Below, in pieces: positions 55,966 to 64,000 of a stretch of 64,000 bases of DNA; within the stretch, counting starts at the first letter, position 1; every line of letters starts with the position of its first letter. Location: contig NZ_JAVDUV010000002.1 of assembly GCF_031456545.1 (NCBI RefSeq), forward strand, positions 124,001 to 188,000. The letters are read 5' to 3'. This DNA comes from Agromyces sp. 3263 (GTDB taxonomy: Bacteria > Actinomycetota > Actinomycetes > Actinomycetales > Microbacteriaceae). The notes below the pieces were generated by a model that saw only the letters and a program-made list of their open reading frames with translations, made no database searches and had not been told where the DNA came from. The translations under genes were made by a program, and so were the position numbers.

Positions 55966-58131
55966 CTACCGGGCCTTGCCCGGAGCGTCGAGCTCGCAGG
56001 TGATCGTCTCGGTCTTCGACGGGTCGTTCTCCGACGTCGCCGTGACCGTGACGGTCGCGTCGCGGTCGGCGTCGGCTCCGCGGGAGGCGTAGACGGGCAG
56101 CTCGATCGTCGAGCCGGCCGCCGCCGCGACGATGCTGCTCGGCGTCGTCACCGACCATCCGCGTCCCTCGACGGAGGTGGCCAGACGGTAGATGTCGCTG
56201 TTCGCCTTCGGGTCCTCGACTGCTGCGCCGGTGTTCGTGAGCGGCACGAGGCACTGTGCGATCGCGGTGCCGTCGGCCTGCGCCTGGCCGTGCATGGCGG
56301 CGAGGTTGCCCTTCACCGTCGCGGCGCCGAGGTCGATGCCGCGGGCCTGCGGTCCGGCGCTCACCGTGGAGCGCACGGCCACGTCGTAGGAGAGGATGCC
56401 CTCGGCGTCGCGCTCCACGTTCAGGACGTAGAAGTGCAGTCCGTTCGCGGCGTCCACGTACTCGTACTCGGAACCCGAGTCGTTGCCGGCGTGGAAGAGC
56501 GCATCGTTCAGCTGGCGCTGGTCACCCCGCGTGATCATGATCGGGGTGCCGTCGGGCCGCACGTAGTCGACCGTCGCGATGTCCTGCGGGTTCGCGTCGA
56601 TCGTCCAGATGAACGGGTTGCGGTCCTGGTTCTTCGTCTTGGCGATCATCACGCCGTGGTCGGGCTGGAACGAGTCCGTGCCCATCCGGTCGATGACCTC
56701 CACGGTGTAGTTGTCGAACGACCCGCCATCGCAGTCGTACTTCGCCTGGCGCGTGCAGGTGCCCGTCGAGTCATCCGCCGCCGCCGCCGTGGGCTTGTCG
56801 AAGACGAGGTTGATGCCCGTCAGCTCGCCCGGCCGCATGACGGCGCGGGAGACCACCCTGGTGACGACGGAGCCGAGCGCGTCGAGGTCGCTCTCCTGGA
56901 GGTTCAGGTAGTTCGCCTCGTCGATGATCCCGAGGTTGATGCGGTTGCGGAGGCCGACGCCCGAGGGCTGCGATCCGCCGGCGACCGAGGGGACGCTCCA
57001 GCGCTCGTGGGTGCCGCCGGGCCCGTTGAACGTGCCTCGCGCCAGGATGTCGAATGGACCGCTCGTGTCACGCAGGGGTCCGCCGTCGGCGGCTTCCGTG
57101 CCGTACGGGTTCCCGTAGTTGTCGGCGATGCCCAGGATGTGCGAGAACTCGTGGGCGTAGGTGCCCATGCCCGACGACTCCGCCTGCGTGGAGTTGCCGG
57201 CGCGGCCGTTCCTCGGGGAGTTCGCGTTCGGCCAGTGGTTGACCGCGGCGGCCCAAGACGTCCACGGGACGTAGCGGGTCTTCGCCCAGTTCGCCATGGG
57301 CGCGCCGTTCTGGTCGAGCGCGACGCCGTTCTCATCTCGCGGCGGCCCGAAGTCGTCGGTCACGTCCTCGGGGTGCTCGAACAGCATCTGCCCGAACTCC
57401 TCCCACGTCGACGACTCGTCGTGGCCGGCGGTGACGTAGAACACCTGGTCGAACTGGGTGAGCGGGTCGGCGCTGCCGATGTCGGCGCCCCAGAGCGCCA
57501 GTGCGTCGGTGCGGATGTTCTTGTCGCACGACTCGCCCTGCGGGCAGAACGCGGCGTTCGGCTTGTTGAACGAGTCGTTCAGGCCGTACTCCTCGATGTT
57601 GCCGGGAAGCTGGTACGGCCCGAACGCCTGCATCTGCACGCTGAGGCGGCCGCCCGACTGCTCCATCCAGTACTCGTTGATGGTGCGTCCGTGGTTGAGC
57701 TCGCTGGGCTTGTTGAGCAGGTCGAGGTAGAACTGCGGCACGTCCTCGCGAGCGAGGCCGTTGGTGAGACCCGACGGGTCGCCGAACGCGTGCGCGCCCT
57801 CGGGCTGGGTGACGAGGAAGGGCTGGTTCTCGAAGTCGACGAGCACGATCGCGCCGTTGAACTGCCGCTCCGAGCCCTCGATGTCGTTGGCCCAGTCGGT
57901 GCCGGGAACGGCGACGTAGTCGTCCCAGGTCATGTCGTCCATGTTCTCCCAGGACTGCGGGTCGACCGGGCCGAGCACGGATGGGTCGAAGGAGTCGGGA
58001 GGTGCCGCCATCGCGCTGCCGCTCGACACCGTCGCGAGCGTGATGACGCCCGCGGCGGCGGCGACCGCGAGCCCGGCTCGCCTCGTCGCGGTTCTGGGTC
58101 GGTGATCTCGTCGTGCCACTGCAACCTCCAT
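55966..58131 (-). CDS. Secreted M6-family (immune inhibitor A-like) metalloprotease
   Basis: A 721-residue secreted zinc protease. The N-terminus has twin arginines and a hydrophobic core (TRRAGLAVAAAAGVITLATV), with an AMA-A cleavage region near residue 43. The catalytic motif is HEFSHILGIAD (about 325-335), the HExxHxxGxxD form of M6 peptidases, preceded by WTSWAAAVNHW and followed by a conserved DILARGTFNGPGG stretch. The C-terminal 150 residues (from GIDLGAATVKGNLA) resemble a beta-sandwich of secreted proteins. ATG 58131 and GTG 58119 both have Shine-Dalgarno sequences (GGGAG and GGAGG); the shorter form is equally likely. It would degrade extracellular protein, and the adjacent importer could take up the peptides. 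Confidence 0.86.
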   Translation of the reverse strand: MEVAVARRDHRPRTATRRAGLAVAAAAGVITLATVSSGSAMAAPPDSFDPSVLGPVDPQSWENMDDMTWDDYVAVPGTDWANDIEGSERQFNGAIVLVDFENQPFLVTQPEGAHAFGDPSGLTNGLAREDVPQFYLDLLNKPSELNHGRTINEYWMEQSGGRLSVQMQAFGPYQLPGNIEEYGLNDSFNKPNAAFCPQGESCDKNIRTDALALWGADIGSADPLTQFDQVFYVTAGHDESSTWEEFGQMLFEHPEDVTDDFGPPRDENGVALDQNGAPMANWAKTRYVPWTSWAAAVNHWPNANSPRNGRAGNSTQAESSGMGTYAHEFSHILGIADNYGNPYGTEAADGGPLRDTSGPFDILARGTFNGPGGTHERWSVPSVAGGSQPSGVGLRNRINLGIIDEANYLNLQESDLDALGSVVTRVVSRAVMRPGELTGINLVFDKPTAAAADDSTGTCTRQAKYDCDGGSFDNYTVEVIDRMGTDSFQPDHGVMIAKTKNQDRNPFIWTIDANPQDIATVDYVRPDGTPIMITRGDQRQLNDALFHAGNDSGSEYEYVDAANGLHFYVLNVERDAEGILSYDVAVRSTVSAGPQARGIDLGAATVKGNLAAMHGQAQADGTAIAQCLVPLTNTGAAVEDPKANSDIYRLATSVEGRGWSVTTPSSIVAAAAGSTIELPVYASRGADADRDATVTVTATSENDPSKTETITCELDAPGKAR

Positions 58132-58531
58132 GTCGTCTCCCGCGGGGCGATGCGCCCGCGTGCACCGTTTCCTGTGATGCGGCATTGCATCCGCTGGGAA
58201 AGCGATGTCCAAGGATCCTTCCATCGGGGCCCGCGAGAGCGACAGGTCGCCGCGCCGAATCGACGCGTGGCGAATTCCGACGGTTACCCGTCAGGATTTC
58301 CGAGCATTACGGTCCGATAACGTTGAGTTCCCGCTCCAGTCCGCCGTGCTACCTCTTGAAGGGTCCTCCCGCTCGCAGCAGAGCGGCGGGGTGGCCCGTC
58401 CTCGTCTCGAGGGCGGACGACGAGCGACCCGTTCCACGCCCGCATGCGGACCCCGAACGCGCCGGTCCCACCAACTCGGCATCCGCCTTCCGAAGGTCGA
58501 GCCGAACTCCCATAGGAAGAGGTAGACGGAT
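58132..58531. other. 400-base interval between the protease and the dipeptide importer
   Basis: No gene is supported. The part from about 58262 to 58330 is richer in A+T than its surroundings (for example GATAACGTT at 58316-58324) and probably holds the promoter of the importer, but I cannot assign -35 and -10 boxes with confidence. One copy of GGCATCCG occurs near 58473. Confidence 0.4.
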
Positions 58532-60166
58532 ATGACATCCGCATCCACGAACCGGAACCGCGCCCTCATCGCGGTGGCCGGTGCCTCCGTGGCCGCCCTC
58601 GCACTCGCCGGCTGCACCGCCGGCGGCGGCGGCAGCAGCGAGGCATCCGGTGGCACGCTGACCATCGGCACCACCGAGCAGGTCACCGCGCTCGACCCGG
58701 CCGGCTCGTACGACAACGGTTCGTTCGCCGTGATGAACCAGGTGTACCCGTTCCTGCTCAACACCCCCTACGGCAGCCCCGACGTCGAGCCCGACATCGC
58801 GGAGTCCGCCGAGTTCACCAGCCCCACCGAGTACACGGTGACGCTGAAGCCCGACCTCAAGTTCGCCAACGGCAACGACCTCACCGCGTCCGACGTGAAG
58901 TTCACGTTCGACCGGCAGCTCGCGATCGCCGACGAGAACGGCCCGTCGTCGCTGCTCTACAACCTCGACTCGGTCGAGGCCGTCGACGACACCACCGTCG
59001 TCTTCACGCTGAAGTCGGAGAACGACCAGATCTTCCCGCAGATCCTGTCGAGCCCGGTCGGCCCGATCGTCGACGAGGACGTCTTCTCGGCCGACTCGCT
59101 CACCTCCGACGACGACATCGTCGCGGGCAACGCGTTCGCCGGCCAGTACGTCATCGACAGCTACGACTTCAACAACCTGATCTCGTACAAGGCGAATCCC
59201 GACTACCAGGGCATCCTGGGCGAGGCGAAGACCGACACGGTCAACGTGAAGTACTACACCGACGCCTCGAACCTGAAGCTCGACGTACAGGAGGGGAACA
59301 TCGACGTCGCGCACCGCACGCTGAGCGCGACCGACATCGAAGACCTCCGCGGCAACGACAAGGTGAAGGTCGTCGACGGCCCCGGTGGCGAGATCCGCTA
59401 CCTCGTCTTCAACTTCAACACGATGCCGTTCGGCGCGACCACCCCCGAGGCGGACCCGGCGAAGGCGCTCGCCGTCCGCCAGGCCATCGCCGACCTCATC
59501 GACCGCGACGCGATCTCGGAGGACGTGTACAAGGGCACCTTCACGCCGCTGTACTCCTACGTCCCCGAGGGCCTCACGGGTGCCAACGAGGCGCTCAAGG
59601 AGCTCTACGGCGACGGCAACGGCGCACCCGACCCCGACAAGGCGGCGGCCACGCTCGAGGCGGCCGGCATCACCACGCCGCTCGACATCTCGATCCAGTA
59701 CGTGGCCGAGCGCTACGGACCGTCGTCGAGCGACGAGTACGCGATCATCAAGGACAACCTCGAGTCGAGCGGCCTGTTCACCGTGAACCTGCAGTCGACC
59801 GAGTGGGTCCAGTACTCCAAGGACCGCGTCGCCGACCTCTACCCGGCCTACCAGCTGGGTTGGTTCCCCGACTACTCGGACGCCGACAACTACCTCACGC
59901 CGTTCTTCCTCACGGAGAACTTCCTCGCGAACCACTACGACAACCCCGAGGTGAACGACCTGATCCTCGAGCAGGCCGTCACGGCGGACCCCGAGGCTCG
60001 CGCGGCGCTCATCGGCGAGATCCAGGACAAGGTCGCAGCCGACCTGTCGACGATCCCGTACATGCAGGGCGCGCAGGTCGCGGTCGTGGGCAGCGATGTC
60101 GACGGTGCCGAGGACACGCTCGACGCGTCGTTCAAGTTCCGCTACGGCGCGCTCTCCAAGGGCTGA
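58532..60166 (+). CDS. Dipeptide/oligopeptide ABC importer, substrate-binding lipoprotein
   Basis: A 544-residue SBP family 5 protein. Lipobox LAGC (Cys 28) follows a short charged n-region. The mature protein has LTIGTTEQVTALDPAGSYDNGSFAVMNQVYPFLL and YTVTLKPDLKFANGNDLTASDVKFTFDR, the canonical DppA/OppA motif, and LGWFPDYSDADNYLTPFF near the C-terminus. Peptides, nickel or other ligands cannot be excluded, but the neighbouring protease favours peptides. GGAAGAGG lies upstream of ATG 58532. A hairpin follows its stop. Confidence 0.92.
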   Translation: MTSASTNRNRALIAVAGASVAALALAGCTAGGGGSSEASGGTLTIGTTEQVTALDPAGSYDNGSFAVMNQVYPFLLNTPYGSPDVEPDIAESAEFTSPTEYTVTLKPDLKFANGNDLTASDVKFTFDRQLAIADENGPSSLLYNLDSVEAVDDTTVVFTLKSENDQIFPQILSSPVGPIVDEDVFSADSLTSDDDIVAGNAFAGQYVIDSYDFNNLISYKANPDYQGILGEAKTDTVNVKYYTDASNLKLDVQEGNIDVAHRTLSATDIEDLRGNDKVKVVDGPGGEIRYLVFNFNTMPFGATTPEADPAKALAVRQAIADLIDRDAISEDVYKGTFTPLYSYVPEGLTGANEALKELYGDGNGAPDPDKAAATLEAAGITTPLDISIQYVAERYGPSSSDEYAIIKDNLESSGLFTVNLQSTEWVQYSKDRVADLYPAYQLGWFPDYSDADNYLTPFFLTENFLANHYDNPEVNDLILEQAVTADPEARAALIGEIQDKVAADLSTIPYMQGAQVAVVGSDVDGAEDTLDASFKFRYGALSKG

Positions 60167-60194
60167 TCCGCACTAGAGTCGTTGAAGCTCGACG

Positions 60195-60228
60195 ACGGGG
60201 GCGACCTGCTACCGCGGGTCGCCCCCGT
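60195..60228 (+). terminator. Intercistronic hairpin after the binding-protein gene
   Basis: ACGGGGGCGACC pairs perfectly with GGTCGCCCCCGT (12 pairs, ten-base loop), 28 bases after the stop. In binding-protein-first operons such a hairpin is often a partial terminator or 3' stabiliser that lets the binding protein be made in excess. Confidence 0.75.
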
Positions 60229-60251
60229 TCCCCTGTACCCCTGAGGAATCC

Positions 60252-61346
60252 ATGAGCACACTAGACACCGTTCCAACGACGGAGGATGTCCCGGCCTCGG
60301 GTCGCCCGAAGCCCAAGTCGCAGGGCGGCGGGTTCGGCCGCTACCTGCTCGTCCGCTTCCTGCTGATCTTCCCGACGATCTTCATCCTCGTCACCCTCGT
60401 GTTCTTCCTGATGCGCACGACGGGCGATCCGATCACGGCCGCCCAGGGTGGCCGTCTGGGACCGGAGGCCCTCGCAGAGCTGCGAGCCGCCGCCGGGTAC
60501 GACCGTCCGCTCATCGTCCAGTACTTCGAGTACCTGGGCCAGCTCATCACGGGCAACTTCGGCACGACGGTGACCACGAATCGTCCCGTGCTCGAGGTGC
60601 TCGCGACCTATGGGCCCGCCACGTTCGAGCTCGTCTTCTACTCGCTGATCGTGGCGTTCGTCGTGGGCATCCCGCTCGGCCTGCTCACCGCCTACTACCG
60701 CGACAAGCCGCAGGATGCGGTGTTCCGGGTGCTGGCGATCTACTGGTACGCCGTGCCGGTGTTCTTCGCCGGCCTCATCCTGAAGCTGATCTTCTCGGTC
60801 TGGCTGCAGTGGTTCCCGGTCGCCGGCCGCGCGAGCGTCGGCGCCGAACTGGAGATGCAGCTCCTGCCGAACTCGACCGGTTTCTACACGATCGACGCGC
60901 TCATGACCGGCGACCCCGAGGTCCTCGGCGACGTGCTGTCGCACGCCGTGCTGCCCGCCATCGCGCTGGGACTCCTCACCGCCGGCATCTTCCTGAGACT
61001 CGTCCGCACGAACGTGATCGGCACCCTGGCCACCGACTACGTCGACGCCGCCCGATCGCGCGGCGTCAGCGAGCTCCGGCTGCTCCGCAAGCACGCCTAC
61101 CGGCCGGCGCTGATCCCCATCATCACGGTCATCGGGCTGCAGATCGCGCTCCTGCTCTCGGGCGCCGTGCTCACCGAGACCACCTTCGAGTGGAAGGGGC
61201 TCGGCTTCATCCTCGTCGAGTTCATCGAGTCGCGGGACTACATCGCCGTGCAGGGCATCGTCGTGCTGCTCGCCGTGATCGTCGCGCTCACGAACTTCAT
61301 CGTCGACATCCTCGCGGCGTTCATCGACCCGAGAGTGAGGTACTGA
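60252..61346 (+). CDS. Dipeptide ABC importer, permease (DppB-like)
   Basis: A 364-residue permease of the DppB/OppB class. After a polar 30-residue N-terminus come six helices; DPITAAQGGRLGPEALAELRAAAGYDRPLIVQYFEYLGQLITGNFG is the typical first extracytoplasmic loop, and DYVDAARSRGVSELRLLRKHAYRPALIPIITVIG the EAA docking loop. The first loop includes an extra segment (about 190-215, PVAGRASVGAELEMQLLPNSTGFYTID). ATG 60252; followed by the second permease after one base. Confidence 0.92.
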   Translation: MSTLDTVPTTEDVPASGRPKPKSQGGGFGRYLLVRFLLIFPTIFILVTLVFFLMRTTGDPITAAQGGRLGPEALAELRAAAGYDRPLIVQYFEYLGQLITGNFGTTVTTNRPVLEVLATYGPATFELVFYSLIVAFVVGIPLGLLTAYYRDKPQDAVFRVLAIYWYAVPVFFAGLILKLIFSVWLQWFPVAGRASVGAELEMQLLPNSTGFYTIDALMTGDPEVLGDVLSHAVLPAIALGLLTAGIFLRLVRTNVIGTLATDYVDAARSRGVSELRLLRKHAYRPALIPIITVIGLQIALLLSGAVLTETTFEWKGLGFILVEFIESRDYIAVQGIVVLLAVIVALTNFIVDILAAFIDPRVRY

Positions 61347-61347
61347 A

Positions 61348-62421
61348 ATGACCGCTGCATCCGTCGCCAGTCCTCCGAGGCGCCGCCTTCGCGATCGACT
61401 GCCCGTCGTCCACCAGCTCCGCCAGAGCGTGGGCCTGCAACGGGGGATGCTCGTCGCCGGCCTCATCCTGATGGCCGTCTTCATCATCTACGCCGTCTTC
61501 GCGCCGCTGCTCGCGCCCTACGGCTTCGCCCAGCGGGCCGACGCCGAGGGCGCCTTCGGCACGCAGCAGCCGCCGTCAGCCGCGCACCCGTTCGGCACCA
61601 CCGTCGGCGGATACGACGTGCTGTCGCGGGTGATCTGGGGCACGCAGACCGCGATCCTCGTGGTCATCGTCGCCGTGCTGCTCTCGATCTTCATCGGCGT
61701 CGCCCTCGGCCTCTACTCGGGGTACTTCGGCGGCTGGCTCGACCGAACGCTCGTGGTCATCTGCGATGCCATCTACGCGTTCCCGTCGCTGCTGCTGGCG
61801 ATCGTGCTCTCCATCGTCATCTCGGGCGGGCAGTCCAGCCTGTGGGGCGGCATTCTCGCGGCGGCCGGGTCGATCGTCGTGGTCTTCATCCCGCAGTACT
61901 TCCGGGTGATCCGCGCCGAGACCGTGCGGATCAAGGCGGAGCCGTTCGTGGAGTCCGCGAAGGTGCTCGGCGCGTCCAATTCGCGGATCGTGTTCAAGCA
62001 CGTGTTCCGCAACGCCACTCGCACCCTTCCGCTCATCATCACGCTGAACTCCGCCGAAGCGATCCTCACGCTCGCTGCGCTCGGCTATGTGGGCTTCGGC
62101 ATCGAGCCGACGGCGGCCGCCGAGTGGGGCTACGACCTCAACAAGGCCCAGTCGGATGTCACGAGCGGCATCTGGTGGACGGCGCTCTACCCCGGACTCG
62201 CCATCGTGCTCTCGGTGCTCGGCATCATGCTCGTCGGCGAGAGCCTCAACGACCTCGCGGACCCGCGCCTGCGTGGACGTCGGCGGGTCGCCCAGTCCTC
62301 CGGTGACGTCGCGGAGACGTCGGTGGTGCCGGGTGGCACCCTGACCGCCGGCCCTGGCGGAATCGACGGGCTGGAAGACGGAGAGACGTTCGACGAGCAC
62401 GGGATCGAGGTCAAGCGATGA
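61348..62421 (+). CDS. Dipeptide ABC importer, permease (DppC-like)
   Basis: A 357-residue permease of the DppC/OppC class with the N-terminal OppC_N region (RGMLVAGLILMAVFIIYAVFAPLLAPYGFAQRADAEG) and HPFGTTVGGYDVLSRVIWGTQTA, the invariant HxFGTDxxGRDxxSR-like motif. The EAA loop is FVESAKVLGASNSRIVFKHVFRNATRTLPLII. A 50-residue polar tail follows the last helix. Its TGA overlaps the ATG of the ATPase gene. Confidence 0.92.
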   Translation: MTAASVASPPRRRLRDRLPVVHQLRQSVGLQRGMLVAGLILMAVFIIYAVFAPLLAPYGFAQRADAEGAFGTQQPPSAAHPFGTTVGGYDVLSRVIWGTQTAILVVIVAVLLSIFIGVALGLYSGYFGGWLDRTLVVICDAIYAFPSLLLAIVLSIVISGGQSSLWGGILAAAGSIVVVFIPQYFRVIRAETVRIKAEPFVESAKVLGASNSRIVFKHVFRNATRTLPLIITLNSAEAILTLAALGYVGFGIEPTAAAEWGYDLNKAQSDVTSGIWWTALYPGLAIVLSVLGIMLVGESLNDLADPRLRGRRRVAQSSGDVAETSVVPGGTLTAGPGGIDGLEDGETFDEHGIEVKR

Positions 62422-64000
62422 GCACGGTGGTCGACATCAGGAACCTCGGCGTCTCGTTCGCCACCGACGCCGGCGCGGTCAAGGCGATCGACGACGTCTC
62501 GATCACGGTCCAGCGCGGCGAGGTGGTCGCCATCGTGGGCGAGTCCGGCAGCGGCAAGACCGTTACGGCGAAGACCATCCTCGGGCTGCTGCCCGAGACG
62601 GCCACGACCAAGGGCTCGGTCGTGCTGTCGAACCGTGAGGGCACGCGTGAGAACGACGTGATCTCGGTGTCGAAGCAGCGGCTGCGCGACCTGCGCGGCA
62701 CCGATGTGGCGATGGTGTTCCAGGAGCCCTCCACGGCGCTGAACCCGGTCTACACGGTGGGCTGGCAGATCGCGGAGGGCCTGCGCGCACACGGGAACCT
62801 GTCGAAGAAGGAGGCGCGCGCGAAGGCGATCGACATCCTCGGCCGTGTCGGCATCCCCGACCCCGAGGTGCGCGTCGACCACTTCCCGCACCAGTTCTCC
62901 GGCGGGCAGAAGCAGCGCGTGGTCATCGCGATGGCCCTCGTGCTCGAGCCCGGGCTCATCGTGGCCGACGAGCCCACCACCGCCCTCGACGTCACCGTGC
63001 AAGCCGAGATCCTCGACCTGCTCCGACGCTGCCGTGACGAGTTCGGCACCGCGATCGTGCTCATCACGCACAACATGGGCGTCGTCGCCGACCTCGCGGA
63101 TCGCGTGGTCGTGATGTACCAGGGCAACGTCGTCGAGGAGGCTGACGTCCACACCCTGTTCGCGGCGCCGCAGGCCGACTACACGAAGAAGCTCCTGGCC
63201 GCGGTGCCCTACGTCGGACACGGCACGGCGAAGGCGGTGGAGCGAGCCGCGGCGCGCCCCAGCAACTGGACCGAGCAGCCGCCGGTGGTCGAGGCGAAGG
63301 GCCTCGAGATCACCTATCCGGGGCGGTTCGGCCGCACGGGCTTCCAAGCGGTCGGCGGTGTCGACCTGGTGATCCGGCCGGGGGAGGTGCTCGGACTCGT
63401 CGGCGAGTCCGGCTCGGGCAAGACCACCATAGGCCGGGCGATCGCGGGACTGACGAAGGTCACCGGCGGATCCCTGAAGGTGCTGGACGCCGAGATGAAC
63501 GGCATCCGGGAGCGCGCGTTCCGCCCGCTCCGCAGCCGCATCGGGTTCGTGTTCCAGGATCCCGCTTCGAGCTTCAACCCACTGCTCACGATCGCCGAGT
63601 GCGTGGCGGAACCGCTCGTGATCCACGGGCGTGCGAAGGACGCCGGGGCGGCGCGGACGCGGGTGGACGAGCTCCTCGAGGCGGTGCAGCTTCCCAAGGC
63701 GTACGGCGATCGCTATCCCCATGAGCTGTCGGGCGGGCAGCGGCAGCGCGCGAGCCTGGCCCGGGCGCTGGCGCTGGAGCCCGAGCTGCTCATCGCCGAC
63801 GAGCCGACCTCCGCGCTCGACGTGTCGGTGCAGGCCCGCGTGCTGGAGCTCTTCGCCGAGCTGCAGCGCGAGTTCGGCTTCGCGTCGCTGTTCATCAGCC
63901 ACGACCTCGCGGTGGTCGACCTCGTCGCCGACCGCATCGCGGTGCTCTACCACGGCCGCCTCGTCGAGGAGGGTACCGGCCTCGAGGTGCTCGGCTCGCC
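62418..64000 (+). CDS. Dipeptide ABC importer, fused double ATPase (DppD-DppF-like), cut by window end
   Basis: At least 527 residues, with no stop before the edge. Two ABC domains are fused: the first with GESGSGKT (about 39-46), FSGGQKQRVVIAMAL and VADEPTTALDV; the second with GESGSGKT (about 328), LSGGQRQRASLARALALEP and IADEPTSALDV. Separate DppD and DppF proteins are the rule in enterobacteria; single-chain double ATPases are frequent in actinobacteria and some alphaproteobacteria. The oligopeptide/dipeptide C-terminal motif of the first half is LFAAPQADYTKKLLAAVP. Confidence 0.93.
   Translation, partial: MSTVVDIRNLGVSFATDAGAVKAIDDVSITVQRGEVVAIVGESGSGKTVTAKTILGLLPETATTKGSVVLSNREGTRENDVISVSKQRLRDLRGTDVAMVFQEPSTALNPVYTVGWQIAEGLRAHGNLSKKEARAKAIDILGRVGIPDPEVRVDHFPHQFSGGQKQRVVIAMALVLEPGLIVADEPTTALDVTVQAEILDLLRRCRDEFGTAIVLITHNMGVVADLADRVVVMYQGNVVEEADVHTLFAAPQADYTKKLLAAVPYVGHGTAKAVERAAARPSNWTEQPPVVEAKGLEITYPGRFGRTGFQAVGGVDLVIRPGEVLGLVGESGSGKTTIGRAIAGLTKVTGGSLKVLDAEMNGIRERAFRPLRSRIGFVFQDPASSFNPLLTIAECVAEPLVIHGRAKDAGAARTRVDELLEAVQLPKAYGDRYPHELSGGQRQRASLARALALEPELLIADEPTSALDVSVQARVLELFAELQREFGFASLFISHDLAVVDLVADRIAVLYHGRLVEEGTGLEVLGS

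Overview
The window is a gene-dense, high-G+C (roughly 70%) actinobacterial chromosome segment. Heavy use of GTG starts, the gene order hrcA-dnaJ-rsmE-hinT-phoH-ybeY-CNNM-era and comEA-comEC-holA-rpsT, and the general protein style suggest a Microbacteriaceae member (Agromyces/Microbacterium-like). That placement is inferred, not searched. I see no insertion sequence, phage, CRISPR array, tRNA or rRNA; this is core chromosome with a few accessory modules.

Layout: a TetR regulator and a four-gene glycine-betaine/choline-type ABC importer (243-4193); a left-running DedA protein; a left-running BlaI/M56-peptidase pair divergent from cydABDC, which encodes cytochrome bd oxidase and its CydDC exporter (4916-12243); pabB and leuS; the competence/replication block comEA-comEC-holA and, convergent to it, rpsT (16465-20942). 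Next, on the left-running strand, are a double-VOC protein, an alpha/beta hydrolase and a LuxR-type two-component pair (21141-24678). Then come lepA, a UPF0548 protein and hemW; two DUF4870 membrane proteins; and the CIRCE-hrcA heat-shock and ribosome-maturation cluster through era (29628-36770). A second two-component pair with a MacB/FtsX-like exporter follows (36890-40979), then leuA behind a leader peptide (41082-42970), a TRIC-like channel, recO and uppS, a P-loop kinase, and a serine hydrolase/LysR pair divergent from a complete class A beta-lactamase (45937-48822). The right end has a DsbA-like protein with a 53-residue cysteine-containing partner, YbaK, dus, dgt, dnaG, a thioredoxin-like lipoprotein pair, a secreted M6 metalloprotease, and a dipeptide importer that runs off the window end.

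Regulation is unusually readable here. Two dyads (TTCTAC-N5-GTAGAA type) lie between blaI and cydA, so the BlaI/M56 pair probably controls the terminal oxidase rather than a beta-lactamase. leuA is preceded by a 14-codon leucine-rich leader peptide with two competing RNA hairpins, one of which covers the leuA ribosome-binding site. A CIRCE element precedes hrcA. A perfect T-N11-A palindrome separates the LysR gene from the beta-lactamase, and an 18-bp palindrome precedes the ABC exporter next to its two-component pair. About a dozen genes have a -10-like TANNNT hexamer 5-8 bases before the start codon, indicating leaderless mRNAs.

The most unusual signal is not a gene. The octamer CGGATGCC/GGCATCCG occurs about 60 times by eye (about 1 per kb, both orientations nearly equal), roughly ten times what base composition predicts, and it recurs as inverted pairs in intergenic terminator hairpins. 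This resembles the DNA-uptake sequences of Neisseria and Haemophilus; comEA and comEC are in the same window.
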